This document shows, one piece after another, positions 1 to 11,412 of a DNA stretch of 64,000 nt (position 1 is the stretch's first letter; each line of letters starts with the position of its first letter). The position numbers were made by a program, and so were the translations under genes. The notes under the pieces are model-generated. The model saw only the letters and a list, made by a program, of their open reading frames with translations, had not been told where the DNA came from and ran no database searches. The stretch comes from Dirofilaria immitis (taxonomy: Eukaryota > Nematoda > Chromadorea > Rhabditida > Onchocercidae), in assembly GCA_024305405.1 (NCBI GenBank), contig JAKNDB010000092.1, forward strand, positions 2,015,501 to 2,079,500, given 5' to 3'.

Positions 1-3000
1 CAAAAATTATACAGGATAGTTGTGACGCGACTAAAATGATAGTTAGACATTTCACTATTGGATGATTCAACAGTATAAGACAATCGTGATAAGATCCAAC
101 GATCCAAAATACTGCTCTCTTTGGAACCTGAAAGGAGCCAGAGTTTTTCCTTATCATACCATGTAGAAATATTAGCAGCCATGTTCAACTTCTCCTTAGA
201 TTCACATTTTTGTTGAAAATAAACTCGTAAGTTCCAGTTCTTAATATGACATCTCAGATCTCTGTATCATGATTAAAGCTTTTGCTGTTGAGAAAACAAA
301 CATTAAATTTTTCCGCAGGTACGAAAGTGCTGTGGAGCTGCATAAGTGTGAACCTTGATGCTTGCCAAATTTTGTTGCAAAAGAACCTATATCCTTGAAT
401 GCGAAGGACATCTAGATTGATATCTCGACTTTGACTAGTATAATTCATCAATGCAAATCGTAATGCATCAGTACCACATTCTGGAATGCCATTCGGATAA
501 TCATGTGCTTGTCCTTCTTTCGCTTTTTCAATTCTCTGCAATGACATTAAAGTATATTAACATAAAAGGCATCTAACTGCGTATTTTATTAATGAGTAAT
601 ACATAACAAAATCGACTATTGTGTTATATAGTTCTTATTTTAAAAATATGGTAGCACAAAATAAAATTTAGACAGCGTGTATAGTAATGATACAAAAGTC
701 GAACGATGATTTTCTAATCTATAAAGCATTTTCTACAATTGGTCGCCATCCTTTTTAACTAAAATACTTACTTTGGATCAAGATTTCCAGATTCCAACAT
801 TTTGTTAAGCTGCATCAATGATACGCCATGTATAACATTCAGTGGATCAATTACATTACCTAAGGACTTGCTCATTTTACGTCCATGAGCATCTCGAATC
901 ATAGCATGCAAATAAATCTTAAAAAAGCTCAGTGTTATACAAGAAATTCATTTTACAAAAATTTAATCAATCCCAGAAAATTCATTATTTTTCCACTTTC
1001 TTTCGGTCGAGAGCAAAAACACTTCCTTTGGTCACACTTTTTGCTACAATGTTTCGTCTTTATAATCAAAGTTAATAAACTAACTTCTTGGAACGGTAAT
1101 TTTCCAGTAAGCTCTTGTGACATAAATATCATCCGCGCTACCCAGAAGAAAAGAATATCATGTCCAGTTTCCAAAAGAGTGGTCGGGAAAAATTTATCCA
1201 AATCAGCAGTTTTTCAGGCCATCCGAAAATTTCAAACGGCCACATTCCAGAAGAAAACCAGGTATCCAGAACATCTTCATCTGAAATCATTTTGCTGTTT
1301 GCTTGAATGAACAAATATTAATCTATTGGACAACTAGGCAAAAGCAATGGATAAAAAGAAATGATCACATTCATAAAAACAAAATATAATTCTAAAGGTA
1401 AATTAACAAGAAAATGACGGAAGGAGAATAAGAATTATTCACCGACTGATCTAGGAAATATATAATCAACTGATATAAAAATTACCTCTTTTCACAGAAA
1501 TTTTCGTTTCCAGAACATGGAATTTTCGAGCAGCTTTTTCAGTGCTTCTGCCTCATTATGTGCACTCACCCAGTAATCATTGTTATCAGAAGTTCCAATA
1601 GGAATTTTAGGATCATCGATGCTTACAAAATAAGCAGGTATGCGATGACCCCACCACAACTGTCGCGAAATGCACCAGTCTCTGAAGCATCACAGAATGA
1701 TTATGAATTAATTAGAAAATTCAAGTGGTAGATTTCGCTATATAATCCTTTCAAAGTAACAATCTTGACATTTTGTACACTTCAGGACACTGTTAAAAAT
1801 TCCCCTGCCCGCAATACGCTAAAGTGTACAATACAAAGACGTTACTTAAAAGTAAGACATATATAAATCCACAGTAAACCTATAATCCGTATTTTTTGAT
1901 ACCTTGCATTGAACCAAGATTGCTAAATATACCTGATGTTTTCTAACCATTTCCGCCAAGTTACAGCGTGAAAATCTGGTATGATTTTTAAATGGCCTTC
2001 CTCTACAGCTTCAATAGCTCGTTGCGCCATATGGTCACATTTCACATACCACTGTGATTTCAAAATCGGCTCAATAACATCTTTGGAACGACTAAAAATT
2101 TTTGCAGTTTCAATGATAAAAATTCTGGAACTGTTCAATTGATAAGACGTCAACATGAATTCTACTGATGTAAGATATCTGTTAAAAGATTACCTGCACA
2201 GAGGAACAACCATTGGATTATCAGTTTCCCACCTAAAAGACCCTTCTTTTGAGCGCCTCTAAAATGGCTTTCCTTGCTTCGAATCGTTTCATGTTCTAAA
2301 GTGTATAAACTAAAAAATGAACATAGCTAATCCTTTTATTTAATTTTAAAATCTTGAATGTTGGTTACATATTCACAGTAAAAATAAAAAAACCTTGAAT
2401 TCGCCACATTGTTCATTCATATTGCCATCATCTGTGAGACAAGTAATGAATGCTAAATTGTGACGGATTCCTACCTCGTAATCATTATGATCATGAGCAG
2501 GAGTTATTTTTACTACTCCTGAATAAAATATTCTAGATTTAACCATGATTAGCCGTTCATTTTTCACATCAAAATGATAAAAATTAACCGTTATGCACGA
2601 TTTCTAAACAATCATTGAAAATATTTCATGAGAAAAATCTTATTGGTCGGGAAAATACAGGAATATGAAAATTTTGGATTATGATGGACATACTTGAAAG
2701 TTCATTCAAGTCGTAATATTTCCTGATATAACCTCTTCTTAATGAATCAACCAAATGAAAAAAAATAAGGCAAAACCAAAGCCACCTGTTCCAAATTCCA
2801 TATCGACAAACGAATCTGCTATAATTGGAAGTTTCCTTTGAAGAAATGGATGTATGCAATTCTGCAACAGATAAAGTAAGTAAGGCTAAAATACTGCGGT
2901 TTTTTTCATTATTAAATATTTCGAGTTACTGTTAAACTCTTTCGTTGATTTTCAAATTTGTTTAAATTCTAGTGTATCAATCGAATGAATCAATGTGATA

Positions 3001-5543
3001 CAAAAATGCGCAGCGTTCTCAGGAAAAAAAATGTAGTTATACTTTCAATGCTTAGTGAACTCATATGCTCAACCGTTAGTCTAGAAAGTAAAAATTGAAA
3101 GAACCTTGCCAATAAGATGTTTATATCGATTATCTTCTGGATGTACAGCAACAGCGCTATCACCTAGCATAGTTTCAATTCGAGTAGTTGCCACTACCAC
3201 TTCTTCATCTGAATGAAATAATGTTTGAAAATTTTATTGATATATGAAATAGTGTGAATTAAATAGTGGGATCTTCTTGCGAAAAAGAAAAATGTTTTTT
3301 TGTTTTGCTAAAACCATATAGTACCTGAATTTTCGATTGGATAAGCAAAAGATATCAGCACACCAAACTCAATTTTTTCCAAATATCCAGGAACAGATAA
3401 CAATGTACGTCCATTTAACTCCACTTTGTCAACCTGAAAGTTAAAACAACCTCAAATATCTCAATGTGATGCAAAACTAATATAACTTAAAAGAAATATA
3501 TCATGCTCACAAGCATACGGTAGTTTCAATAGCGTGTATCACTATATAGTTTGGCAGAATTTTATTTGAACTATTCCTAAATTATTTTATCTCCTCCGTA
3601 GTAATGCGATATAGTTATAGGAAAAAACGTATTAAAGTCAATAAATTTGTTGACTTTTCGTAGAAAAATTCTACATTTCAATCAACAATTTATAATACAA
3701 TTCCACATATAAATTCTTGTACTTCTTATGATGATTGTTAAAAAATAAGAATAAGTGCTAAAATGTTAAAAATAATACTTCAATATCGGAAATAGCAGAT
3801 CTCAAAGTACAACACCAATTTACCAGGCGATTGCTTCGATATATGATATTTTTTCATGCATTACTATAAACGCATGTGTTACAGCATACGTTATTTTTGG
3901 ATCCATCATGAAACAAGCTCGATCCCAATCAACTCCTGCACCGATTTTACGTAGCTGGTCATAAATTACTTCACCTTTTCTATAATAGATTTAAAAAACA
4001 TAAAACAAAAGTAAAATTATGATTTTTCTGAAAAAGATTTATAATTTAATCAAAATTCAGAATCCACTGTCGTGCAATTATAAATCATTGTAGGGCATTT
4101 ACAAAAGATAATGACCGATATGTGTCAAAGTAACTCTATTTTGTAAGAAAATTTTCTAGGAAGAGTTTTATAAGCAATTACTAACACAATTCACCCTGCA
4201 GTATCTTACATGAAATCGAAAAAAACCCACTCATTCTTCCATTTCCACACTTCGCCTATAAATTTCTCACGACCCAGATCATGCCTTGTTAAACCCAGTT
4301 CACGTTTCAAACGTTTTTCCACCACAACCTGAGTAGCGATTCCTGCATGATCACAGCCCGGATTGAACAAAACTGTTTTGCCCTTCATACGATGCCTTAA
4401 AAAATAAAGAAATAACACAGATTCGAACTAATCATAAATAACCATGCAACAGAAAGTTAAAGTTTCATTTCTTTATCAAAAATGCAAAAACCAAAGTAAA
4501 TATTATTGAATAAAAGAGAATGATACGATATCAATCAGAGAAAATCTAATGAAACAGATCTACTTCATGACCTATAAGCACCTACAAGTCCGGGATTTCA
4601 TTTAAATACTGAATAAAACTTTCGCGATTGAAATATATTCTTTTATAATTACCATCTACAGAGAGTATCTTCCACAGAAGTTGCCAAAGCATGTCCCAAA
4701 TGCAATGTTCCAGTGACGTTCGGTGGTGGAATAACCACAGTGAAAATTCCCTTCGGATTCGTTTTACTGGAATAAATCTCTTTACGAAAAATTTGTGATT
4801 CTGAACAAAAATCCCAAATTTGTGAAAAAATAAATCAAAAGATAGGCACTCATTAGCATTTATTATATATTTCCGGAATCAATCGTATCATGAAGGAATG
4901 GTTCAAATGGAATGTTCATGGGCGACACTGTAAATCTCTTCCATGCGATTAATTATGTGCAGTTGCATCATTGAAATAAATACGAACGGAATGAGTTAAT
5001 AGTTTCATTACAATTGAAATTTATTAAGGATGTAGAGCTTGAAAAAGCAAATAGCTTTTTAACATCATCTTATCGGTGATTATCAAACCTTAAATCACGT
5101 TTATACTCAGGCCTAAAAAGCCTGATTGCTGCCACCATTCATACCAAGCAGCTTCGACATATTTTGGACTATAAGCATTCGGCAATTCAATAACAGTGTT
5201 CTTCTTTTCTCCAGGTTTTGTATCAGCAGTGTATTCATAAACTTCCTTTTTCTTTGTGTCTGTTGTCTGCAAAAGTCGAAAAATTGGAAAATTTATGATT
5301 CAAATCGATAGAAAGCTTACAAATTAAAGTGAAAGAACTACAAAAACTGCAACTGCATTAAATGAACCTTACCAGTTGCTTTCCTTGATATGCTTTCACT
5401 TCCGCCTTCTTTACTTTTTCATAAAATTTTGTCAGCTTCGCTGCTTTCGTTACCTCTTTCTTTAACTCTTTAGCTGTTTTTGGCTTTGCCAGTGTCACAG
5501 TACCATTCACTTGAATAGTTCCAGTCCCAATAGCATCCGACAT
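1..5543 (-). CDS. Valyl-tRNA synthetase, cytosolic (3' end off window)
   Basis: Charges tRNA(Val) with valine in the cytosol and edits mischarged threonine. Exons (minus): 5373-5543, 5099-5266, 4653-4800, 4231-4395, 3779-3979, 3325-3433, 3105-3208, 2786-2861, 2394-2518, 2194-2295, 1933-2091, 1486-1681, 1085-1280, 772-917, about 254-535, 1-127. Class Ia marks are all present: [15 protein letters not shown] (HIGH signature, 4653-4800), editing-domain [18 protein letters not shown] (3105-3208) and [12 protein letters not shown] (2394-2518), [20 protein letters not shown], and RKMSKSLGN (KMSKS loop, 772-917). The anticodon-binding domain begins in DRWILSRL (1-127) and runs off the edge. The N-terminus is a short Lys-rich segment without the GST-like domain of vertebrate VARS1. 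The start is the ATG at 5541-5543, 9 bases after TTTCGTTTGCAG. At least six one-base deficits in A/T runs break the frame (see findings). The donor of the exon at 254-535 is uncertain. Confidence 0.95.
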
Positions 5544-5566
5544 TAACTCCACTGCAAACGAAATTC
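5544..5566 (-). promoter_or_regulatory. Candidate trans-splice acceptor before ValRS
   Basis: On the minus strand a textbook acceptor (TTTCGTTTGCAG, ending at about 5553) sits 9 bases before the ATG, with no coding exon recognisable upstream. In nematodes this arrangement is typical of spliced-leader addition. It could also be the acceptor of a 5' UTR intron. Confidence 0.45.
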
Positions 5567-6293
5567 TTCATATCACAATAGTCCCTTATACTGATATTAA
5601 TATTAAACCACAGCACTCATAAAAGATCAAAACATGAATACCCATTCCAAAATAACTTAAAATTGATTCAAATCTGATTAGTTTATAAGTAATGGTATCA
5701 GTAATGGTAATCTATTATCTAAAAAGATGACTCTAAAGCCTAACCACATGCATCGCATTTCTATGATGTAATATAGCTAAGCACAATACTCGATTAAAAT
5801 CAAATCCAATAATGCTGCCAGAATGAAACTTCGGCAGAAATTACCTGGCTGTTTACTACAAATCAACGGATATATCAATGAAACAAACTAAACTTTTATT
5901 GCACGAAATACATATAATAAAGTAACAATACAACAACAAGAAAGAATAAGTTACTGACATATAAAAATAGAAGAATAAAATCATTCCATTTGTATTAAAA
6001 TGCTCATAAAAAGTGCAATGTGAATAGCTATAACGTATGTCTCGAAATAAACTAAGATAACTATTTCTTATAGTTAGAAACTTAATGCATGAACAGCTCT
6101 TTTAACTTAAAACTTGGATAGGTAATTCGCTCTGTCAAATAGCTTTTATATATCTAAAAGATAAATTTCTTCTCAATGCAGAAAAACTTAATTAATGTAT
6201 AGATTAATTGAAATGAGTGAAAAACATCGTCCAAAAATAACATGAAAGGTGAAGGAATAAAAGTATTTTTCGGGGAGAAGTGTTCCGAGTTGC

Positions 6294-9220
6294 TCACAAT
6301 GAGACGAATTTTAATGATCTCTCATAATAATTCACCAGTTTCTAAAATTATGCTGAATTACTACGATAGCATTTGTAAGATAATTATGCAGTTAAGAAAT
6401 ATCTATTCTATTTCAGTATTTTACACTCATCTTTTGATATTTATTTCGCAAATGGTTTACAATACCTAAATTTTGCACAATCCATTTAACACATAACTCA
6501 ACCGTGTCTCAAAAGTAATAAGCATTTTTTGCAAACTATAAGTTCCGCATCGAGCAGTTATCGATTTCGTCGATACCGAATGTTTAAAGATGAAAATTAC
6601 CTTGGGACATTTGCTGACCAACACTCGAGTTGATATAAGATCATGATGCCCGTCCTCAAAGCGCACCAATGCCAGAATTTCATTATCCTCCTTCTTGACA
6701 CCAAGAATGCGGTCAACTTTAGTACGTTTTGATTTAACTTCCTCATTATCATCATCGCTACTTTCTGCAGCATATAGAAAAGTGGAATAAGCAACCGTAA
6801 AAAGAAATATTTGATATATTAACCTTCAGAACATAATTCCTTTTTGATTTCACTTGTTTTCCTTTTAAGGGATTTCGATGATTCCTTTCCACCATCATTT
6901 GGACCGCTTTCCTGAAGATTATCGTTAGTAAGGGACAAAAGAAAGAAGCGAAAAAAATAATGAAATGAATAGCACTACCAAAACCTAGTTAACTTAAAAA
7001 AATAAAACATATTTCAAAAATAAGAGCAACCTTTGTTATTGGTCTACTTCGCAGCAGATATTTCCTAGCACTTTTTTTCAGGTTTTCCTCATATTCACGA
7101 ATCGCCTCAGGAGCAGATTTCTTAAATATTTTTACTGTATAAAAATTTCGTTAAAAATCATGTTTTAAACTTCAAAAAGCTTTACCGATAATTCGCCTCA
7201 TCGTAAAAATGACTTACCCGACTTTTTGTGATTGCGAACTAAACAAATGCTCTAGTTCTCAATGTCAATTCAAAAAAATGTGAATCAATTTAATATGAGA
7301 TGTGAATGAACTTACTCCTAACTGCAAATATACAAATAAGGAAAGGAACAGTTGAGTAAAAAATTAAAAGACTTACACAATTTTCTGCTGATTCCCATGT
7401 ATTTTCGCTTTCACTATCATATCCTGCCCATTTGATTAAATATTCGATTCTCTTTTTTCGTCGATTATATCGCCTATCGAGAATTTTTTCCACCACATAT
7501 TCATCATCATCTTTTCCGTTTTTCTCATCTTTTTTAACATCGATGCCCTCATCAACAGTATCATTTTTGTTTTCTGAATTCCCATCTTCCTTATTACTAT
7601 CTACAATCATTTCTTGCTGCTTTCCATCTTTGCCATCACTTTGCAATTTCTTCTAAAAATTAAACAAGCAGAAGAAAATCAGTTAAAATTACAAACATAA
7701 AGCAAATAGTATAATTAACTCAAAAATGAATAATCGATGATGTATGAATTAAATAAAACGCCAGTTCAGATTCTACACGAAGAAGTCAGCTGCTTGAACA
7801 ATAAGCAAATGCAACACTTCTTCAATTTCTTCAATCGAATTGTTTGAATCTATTCTTTAATTCTCACTTTTCATTATTATAAAGAGCACATCTTATGTGC
7901 ATTATATACTTGTTAATTAGATTTATTAAACACAATTAGCATCTGCTAGTTCACTTTATTTAACAAAATTTAGCAATAAGCGTACTTTTTTCTTTCGTTC
8001 ATTATATTTGAAATAGCTTTCGTCTCCTCAAAAACGTCAGAAATTTTCAGTTCAGACTGTTTCGTCTTGTTATCATTTTCTGCTTTCTGAAACATAGTAT
8101 AAAATTGTTGTCACCTTTACTAAATTCTTGGTTCTAAACGATAATTTCTTCAATTAAATATGAAAAAAATAATAGACAAACATGAATCAACAATGAAATG
8201 TCCAGGTCAAGAATTTGAGTATCGAAAAAAATTTCTAGTACCATGAAAATGCTGTAACAGGAATTGAATAGTAAAGAAAAATGAGAGAAATATGTATTTG
8301 AAAGGTAGGAAACCTGCAAAAATGAAGAAATCTTTACAGCTGATAAAATTTAGCTTTCAAAAGACTTACATTGCGTTGTAAAATAGAACAAAATCATATA
8401 AGAACAACTAACTATTTAATGTTCACCTCCTTTTGAGCTCAAGAAAAAAGTAGAAGCTAACTGAATGCGAGAAAAATAACCTTTTCGCTGTTATTGATCA
8501 ATTCACGACTACTACCAACAATGACGCTTGGATTACTGATAATTCTGGCTTAAAATTCAACAATTAGTGATACTAATCTTAGTTTGAAAAAAAAATATTG
8601 CCTTATCTAAATACATCACAATCTTATAAAACGTCCATGATATAACAATAAGACTTTTCATAAAATAAGCGTTCAACAAGGTTACTGGCGATATATCGAT
8701 TATTGCTTGATAATGAGCAATTATTCTGATAGGTGATAAAGCTCATGTATAGTTTTTACACCATAACAATATCCTTAAGAAAAAGAAAGCTGCACAAGTT
8801 ATCTGCATCTTTAAATGATAAATAATTTTATTATTTGCGTCTGAATGTATATTTATCATATACACTCAGACGCACGAAATGACGTCACAGATGCAAAAAA
8901 CTACAGCGTAATGCATTATAAAAAAGTCGAAGAAGGCAAATCAAATCTTGAAGCGATAATAAGAAAAACAATAACATAACATATAGAGATGCGTCCTACC
9001 TTAAATTTATAATTTTTAGTAATCGAAAAGAATTTAGTTGATTAATTATTACTGCAGAACTCTAACCTTCGCTCGAACAAGCTTCGAGAAAATACTCCGC
9101 TTGCACAACACGATCCGGCTCCAACAAATCATCCAAAATATTGCCAGACGTAGCAGTAGCTTGATCTGTTAGTCGTAAGTCATTAACGTCATCGTCTTCC
9201 TTGTTCCTCAATTCCATCAT
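6294..9220 (-). CDS. HP1-like chromobox protein (chromodomain + chromoshadow)
   Basis: Heterochromatin protein 1 family; expected to bind methylated H3K9 through the chromodomain and dimerise and recruit partners through the chromoshadow domain, in the nucleus. Exons (minus): 9067-9220, 8481-8548, 7986-8086, 7377-7652, 7031-7120, 6824-6911, 6601-6764, 6294-6341, about 330 residues. The chromodomain (about residues 158-200) begins EYVVEKILDRR and contains YLIKWAGYDSESENTWE, so the aromatic cage Tyr, Trp and Tyr are present. The chromoshadow domain (about 265-325) contains DRILGVKKEDNEILALVRF and ends in the dimer helix KLVNYYERSLKF. The N-terminal extension of about 155 residues, mostly acidic or charged, is longer than in classical HP1. 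All joins are in phase except 7986-8086 to 7377-7652, which needs one extra A in a six-A run at the donor. Orthology to a particular HPL/CEC gene was not decided. Confidence 0.88.
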
Positions 9221-9370
9221 TTTCCTTGAACAAGTAAATACAATGTCTCATCATGTGCTGACTACCGACAATTCACAAAAATTATATTATTGCTTCCTAA
9301 TGTTGAAATAATATGAAATTGTATTAAACGGATTATTACTTCATTTAATAAATGAAAGGGCCTAAGAATA

Positions 9371-9760
9371 CTAAATTTTCTCAGTCAACATTCCGCTCGA
9401 ATATAATTCATCCACATGTGTGAAAACATTTACGAAGGTCATATCATCTCCCCGAAGATTATTAATTCGTTGAATGATAATTTCTTGTATATATACAATT
9501 AAACTTCCTTCCTGTAAATATGAAGCACTATTGAAAAAGCTTATCACTAACATTTCTGAACCAAATTCCTCAAAATACGACATTAAGGAAATTCGCAAAC
9601 AAATACAAAATCTTACACTGAAAACGCATATTTTTCCATACTTAAAAGAATTCGTCAAGAAATTCATAACGAAATGTTGTCTGTTGGGCAATATCAGGAA
9701 ATGCAAAATAGATCGATAGAGAATGTATGGGATAATCTAAATATAATATCTCGGAATTAA
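9371..9760. other. Short region with competing ORFs on both strands
   Basis: Minus strand: after an acceptor (CATATTTACAG) a frame ends in VNVFTHVDELYSSGMLTEKI and stops at 9371, resembling a last exon. Plus strand: from an ATG at 9474 a frame rich in Lys, Glu and Asn runs on, and if one T is added to a five-T run near 9630 it continues as KRIRQEIHNEMLSVGQYQEM to a stop near 9760. The plus reading looks more protein-like beyond 9520, the minus reading before it. A further GC-richer stretch, open on the plus strand, lies at about 9775-9960. I recognise no family on either strand, so at most one reading is real. Confidence 0.3.
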
Positions 9761-10299
9761 TGATTGCAGAGTTGCTCAGCCCTCTCATATCACTGAGTTA
9801 CTTCGAAATCTTAATGCACATGATAAATTAACCCATCATCAAATTTGCCCTTCCATACACTGCACTCAATCGTTCGCTCCCACGTCCCAATCTCATCAAG
9901 CTTTCGAAAAGTATGATAATCAATTAATATATTTCAGCATGGTGTTAGTAAGATGGAATTTTCATTCCGTTGTGCCATACTTCTGGTTTGCTACTTGTAG
10001 GACCATGGGAAGTTTGAGGAAAACTAAAGAGAGGCGAGCGACATAGGTCTGAGGATAGTTTCGTCCGAGTTCAGTTAAACTAGTTTAGTTATATTATAAG
10101 TTTTTCCACTTAAGATCAATAGTAAGAGCAACATATGTGGGACACAGATCACTTGAAACAAATCAATTGAACACGTGCCACAATAAAAAAGCAAAATACA
10201 TTTAGATCATATCCTTTTAATTTTCATAAATTCACTGCCATTTCTTATTTTCTTTGTGGTATACGTTTTGTAGTTTAATTTTCAATTTGAAGGTATTTC

Positions 10300-10314
10300 A
10301 GTATTTGTTTTTAG
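10300..10314 (+). promoter_or_regulatory. Candidate trans-splice acceptor before rpl-35
   Basis: GTATTTGTTTTTAG ends at 10314, 13 bases before the ATG at 10328. A T-rich acceptor directly upstream of a ribosomal-protein start codon fits spliced-leader trans-splicing in nematodes. Confidence 0.5.
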
Positions 10315-10327
10315 CGGAAAAAGAAAA

Positions 10328-11364
10328 ATGACTAAAGTTAAGGCTCGAGACTTAAGAGGAAAAAAGAAGGAAGAATTAACGAAGCAGCTTGATGAACAAA
10401 AAACGGAACTTGCTTCACTTCAGGTTCATGCTTTAATTTTCCTGTTTTGGAAACACTGTTTGAAACATGTTTCGATTGTTCAAAACAAATGATCATTGTC
10501 ATGGAATTTTATTTTGAAAACTAGCATTGGTTGGTTCCACCCCATTTTGCATTCTTTTGCTTGTTACAAAGTTACGGAAGGTTCATGGTGTTTTTATAGG
10601 TATCAAAAGTAGTTGGTGGAGGCGCTTCGAAACTCTCGAAGATTCGTACTGTCCGAAAGAATATCGCTCGCATTTTGACTGTTATCAACCAAACGCAGAA
10701 GCAGGAATTGAGAAAATTTTACAAGGTTTAATAGCTACATAATTTTCTTGATTTTTGAAAGTTTATTTTTGAAGATATATATTGTATTTTGTGTATTAGT
10801 GTATTAGTTTATAGCACAAATCATGTATCGATTTTGTAATTGCAATTTATGTAACTGAGTAAATGAGAAAACTTATCAAAGATTTAATTCCTGAATTATC
10901 ATACTCATCCCCAGCACGAATGACACTAACTTGGTGTTCATCTTCTTTATTTTCTCTCATTTGTCTCAACCATTAAATTATTCTTGCGGTTATAGCATTT
11001 TTGAATGTTGAATTACTTAGATTCATTTTTTGATAGATTAGTTGTATGAAAAATTTACAGATGTTTAACCAATAAGTAGTTGCAAATGACACTATGACAG
11101 CAAATTACTATGTGCTTTAGGCTATAACAGAATCAAAGTCTCTAAGACATTGAACTTGCATAAAATTTGGGTAATCTTAACATGTATATTTTCAAGATGA
11201 ATGGTTAAATTTTAAGGAAAGCTTTTCAAACCACTGGATATACGACTGAAGAAAACACGAGCTATGCGCCGAGCACTGACTAAGCATGAAACAAATTTGA
11301 AAACAAAAAGCAACTTGCCAAGCTTCGCAAGTACCCAGTGAGGAAATATGCTGTAAAGGCTTAA
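10328..11364 (+). CDS. rpl-35: 60S ribosomal protein L35 (uL29)
   Basis: Structural protein of the large ribosomal subunit near the exit tunnel (uL29 family). Exons 10328-10423, 10600-10725, 11217-11364; total about 123 residues, the usual family length. It starts [19 protein letters not shown], continues [20 protein letters not shown] in exon 2 and ends [11 protein letters not shown], all hallmark segments. Exons 1 and 2 are in phase and use clean GTTCAT and GTTTAA donors. Exon 3 as given is out of frame at its start and again at a five-A run (11305-11309). Adding one base at each site gives the conserved [21 protein letters not shown] and then the LAKLRKYP tail. The two deficits resemble those in the ValRS gene, so I read them as sequence errors rather than decay of an essential gene. 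A poly(A) signal follows at 11407. Confidence 0.95.
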
Positions 11365-11406
11365 TTTGTTTCTCTTCTTACTTCCAATTGTTTGTTGACT
11401 GAAAAG

Positions 11407-11412
11407 AATAAA
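11407..11412 (+). promoter_or_regulatory. Poly(A) signal of rpl-35
   Basis: AATAAA lies 43 bases after the rpl-35 stop codon, followed by a T-rich stretch, as expected for 3' end formation. Confidence 0.6.

Noticed and set aside
885..1310. Long plus-strand open frame over the ValRS exon region
   Set aside because: It overlaps conserved ValRS exons on the opposite strand and shows no family features.
5107..5266. Alternative ValRS donor (GTATAA) that keeps frame without a missing base
   Set aside because: It would replace the conserved GFFxPEY segment, which is present one frame over immediately downstream, by an unrelated short stretch. A one-base shortfall in A5 explains the data better.
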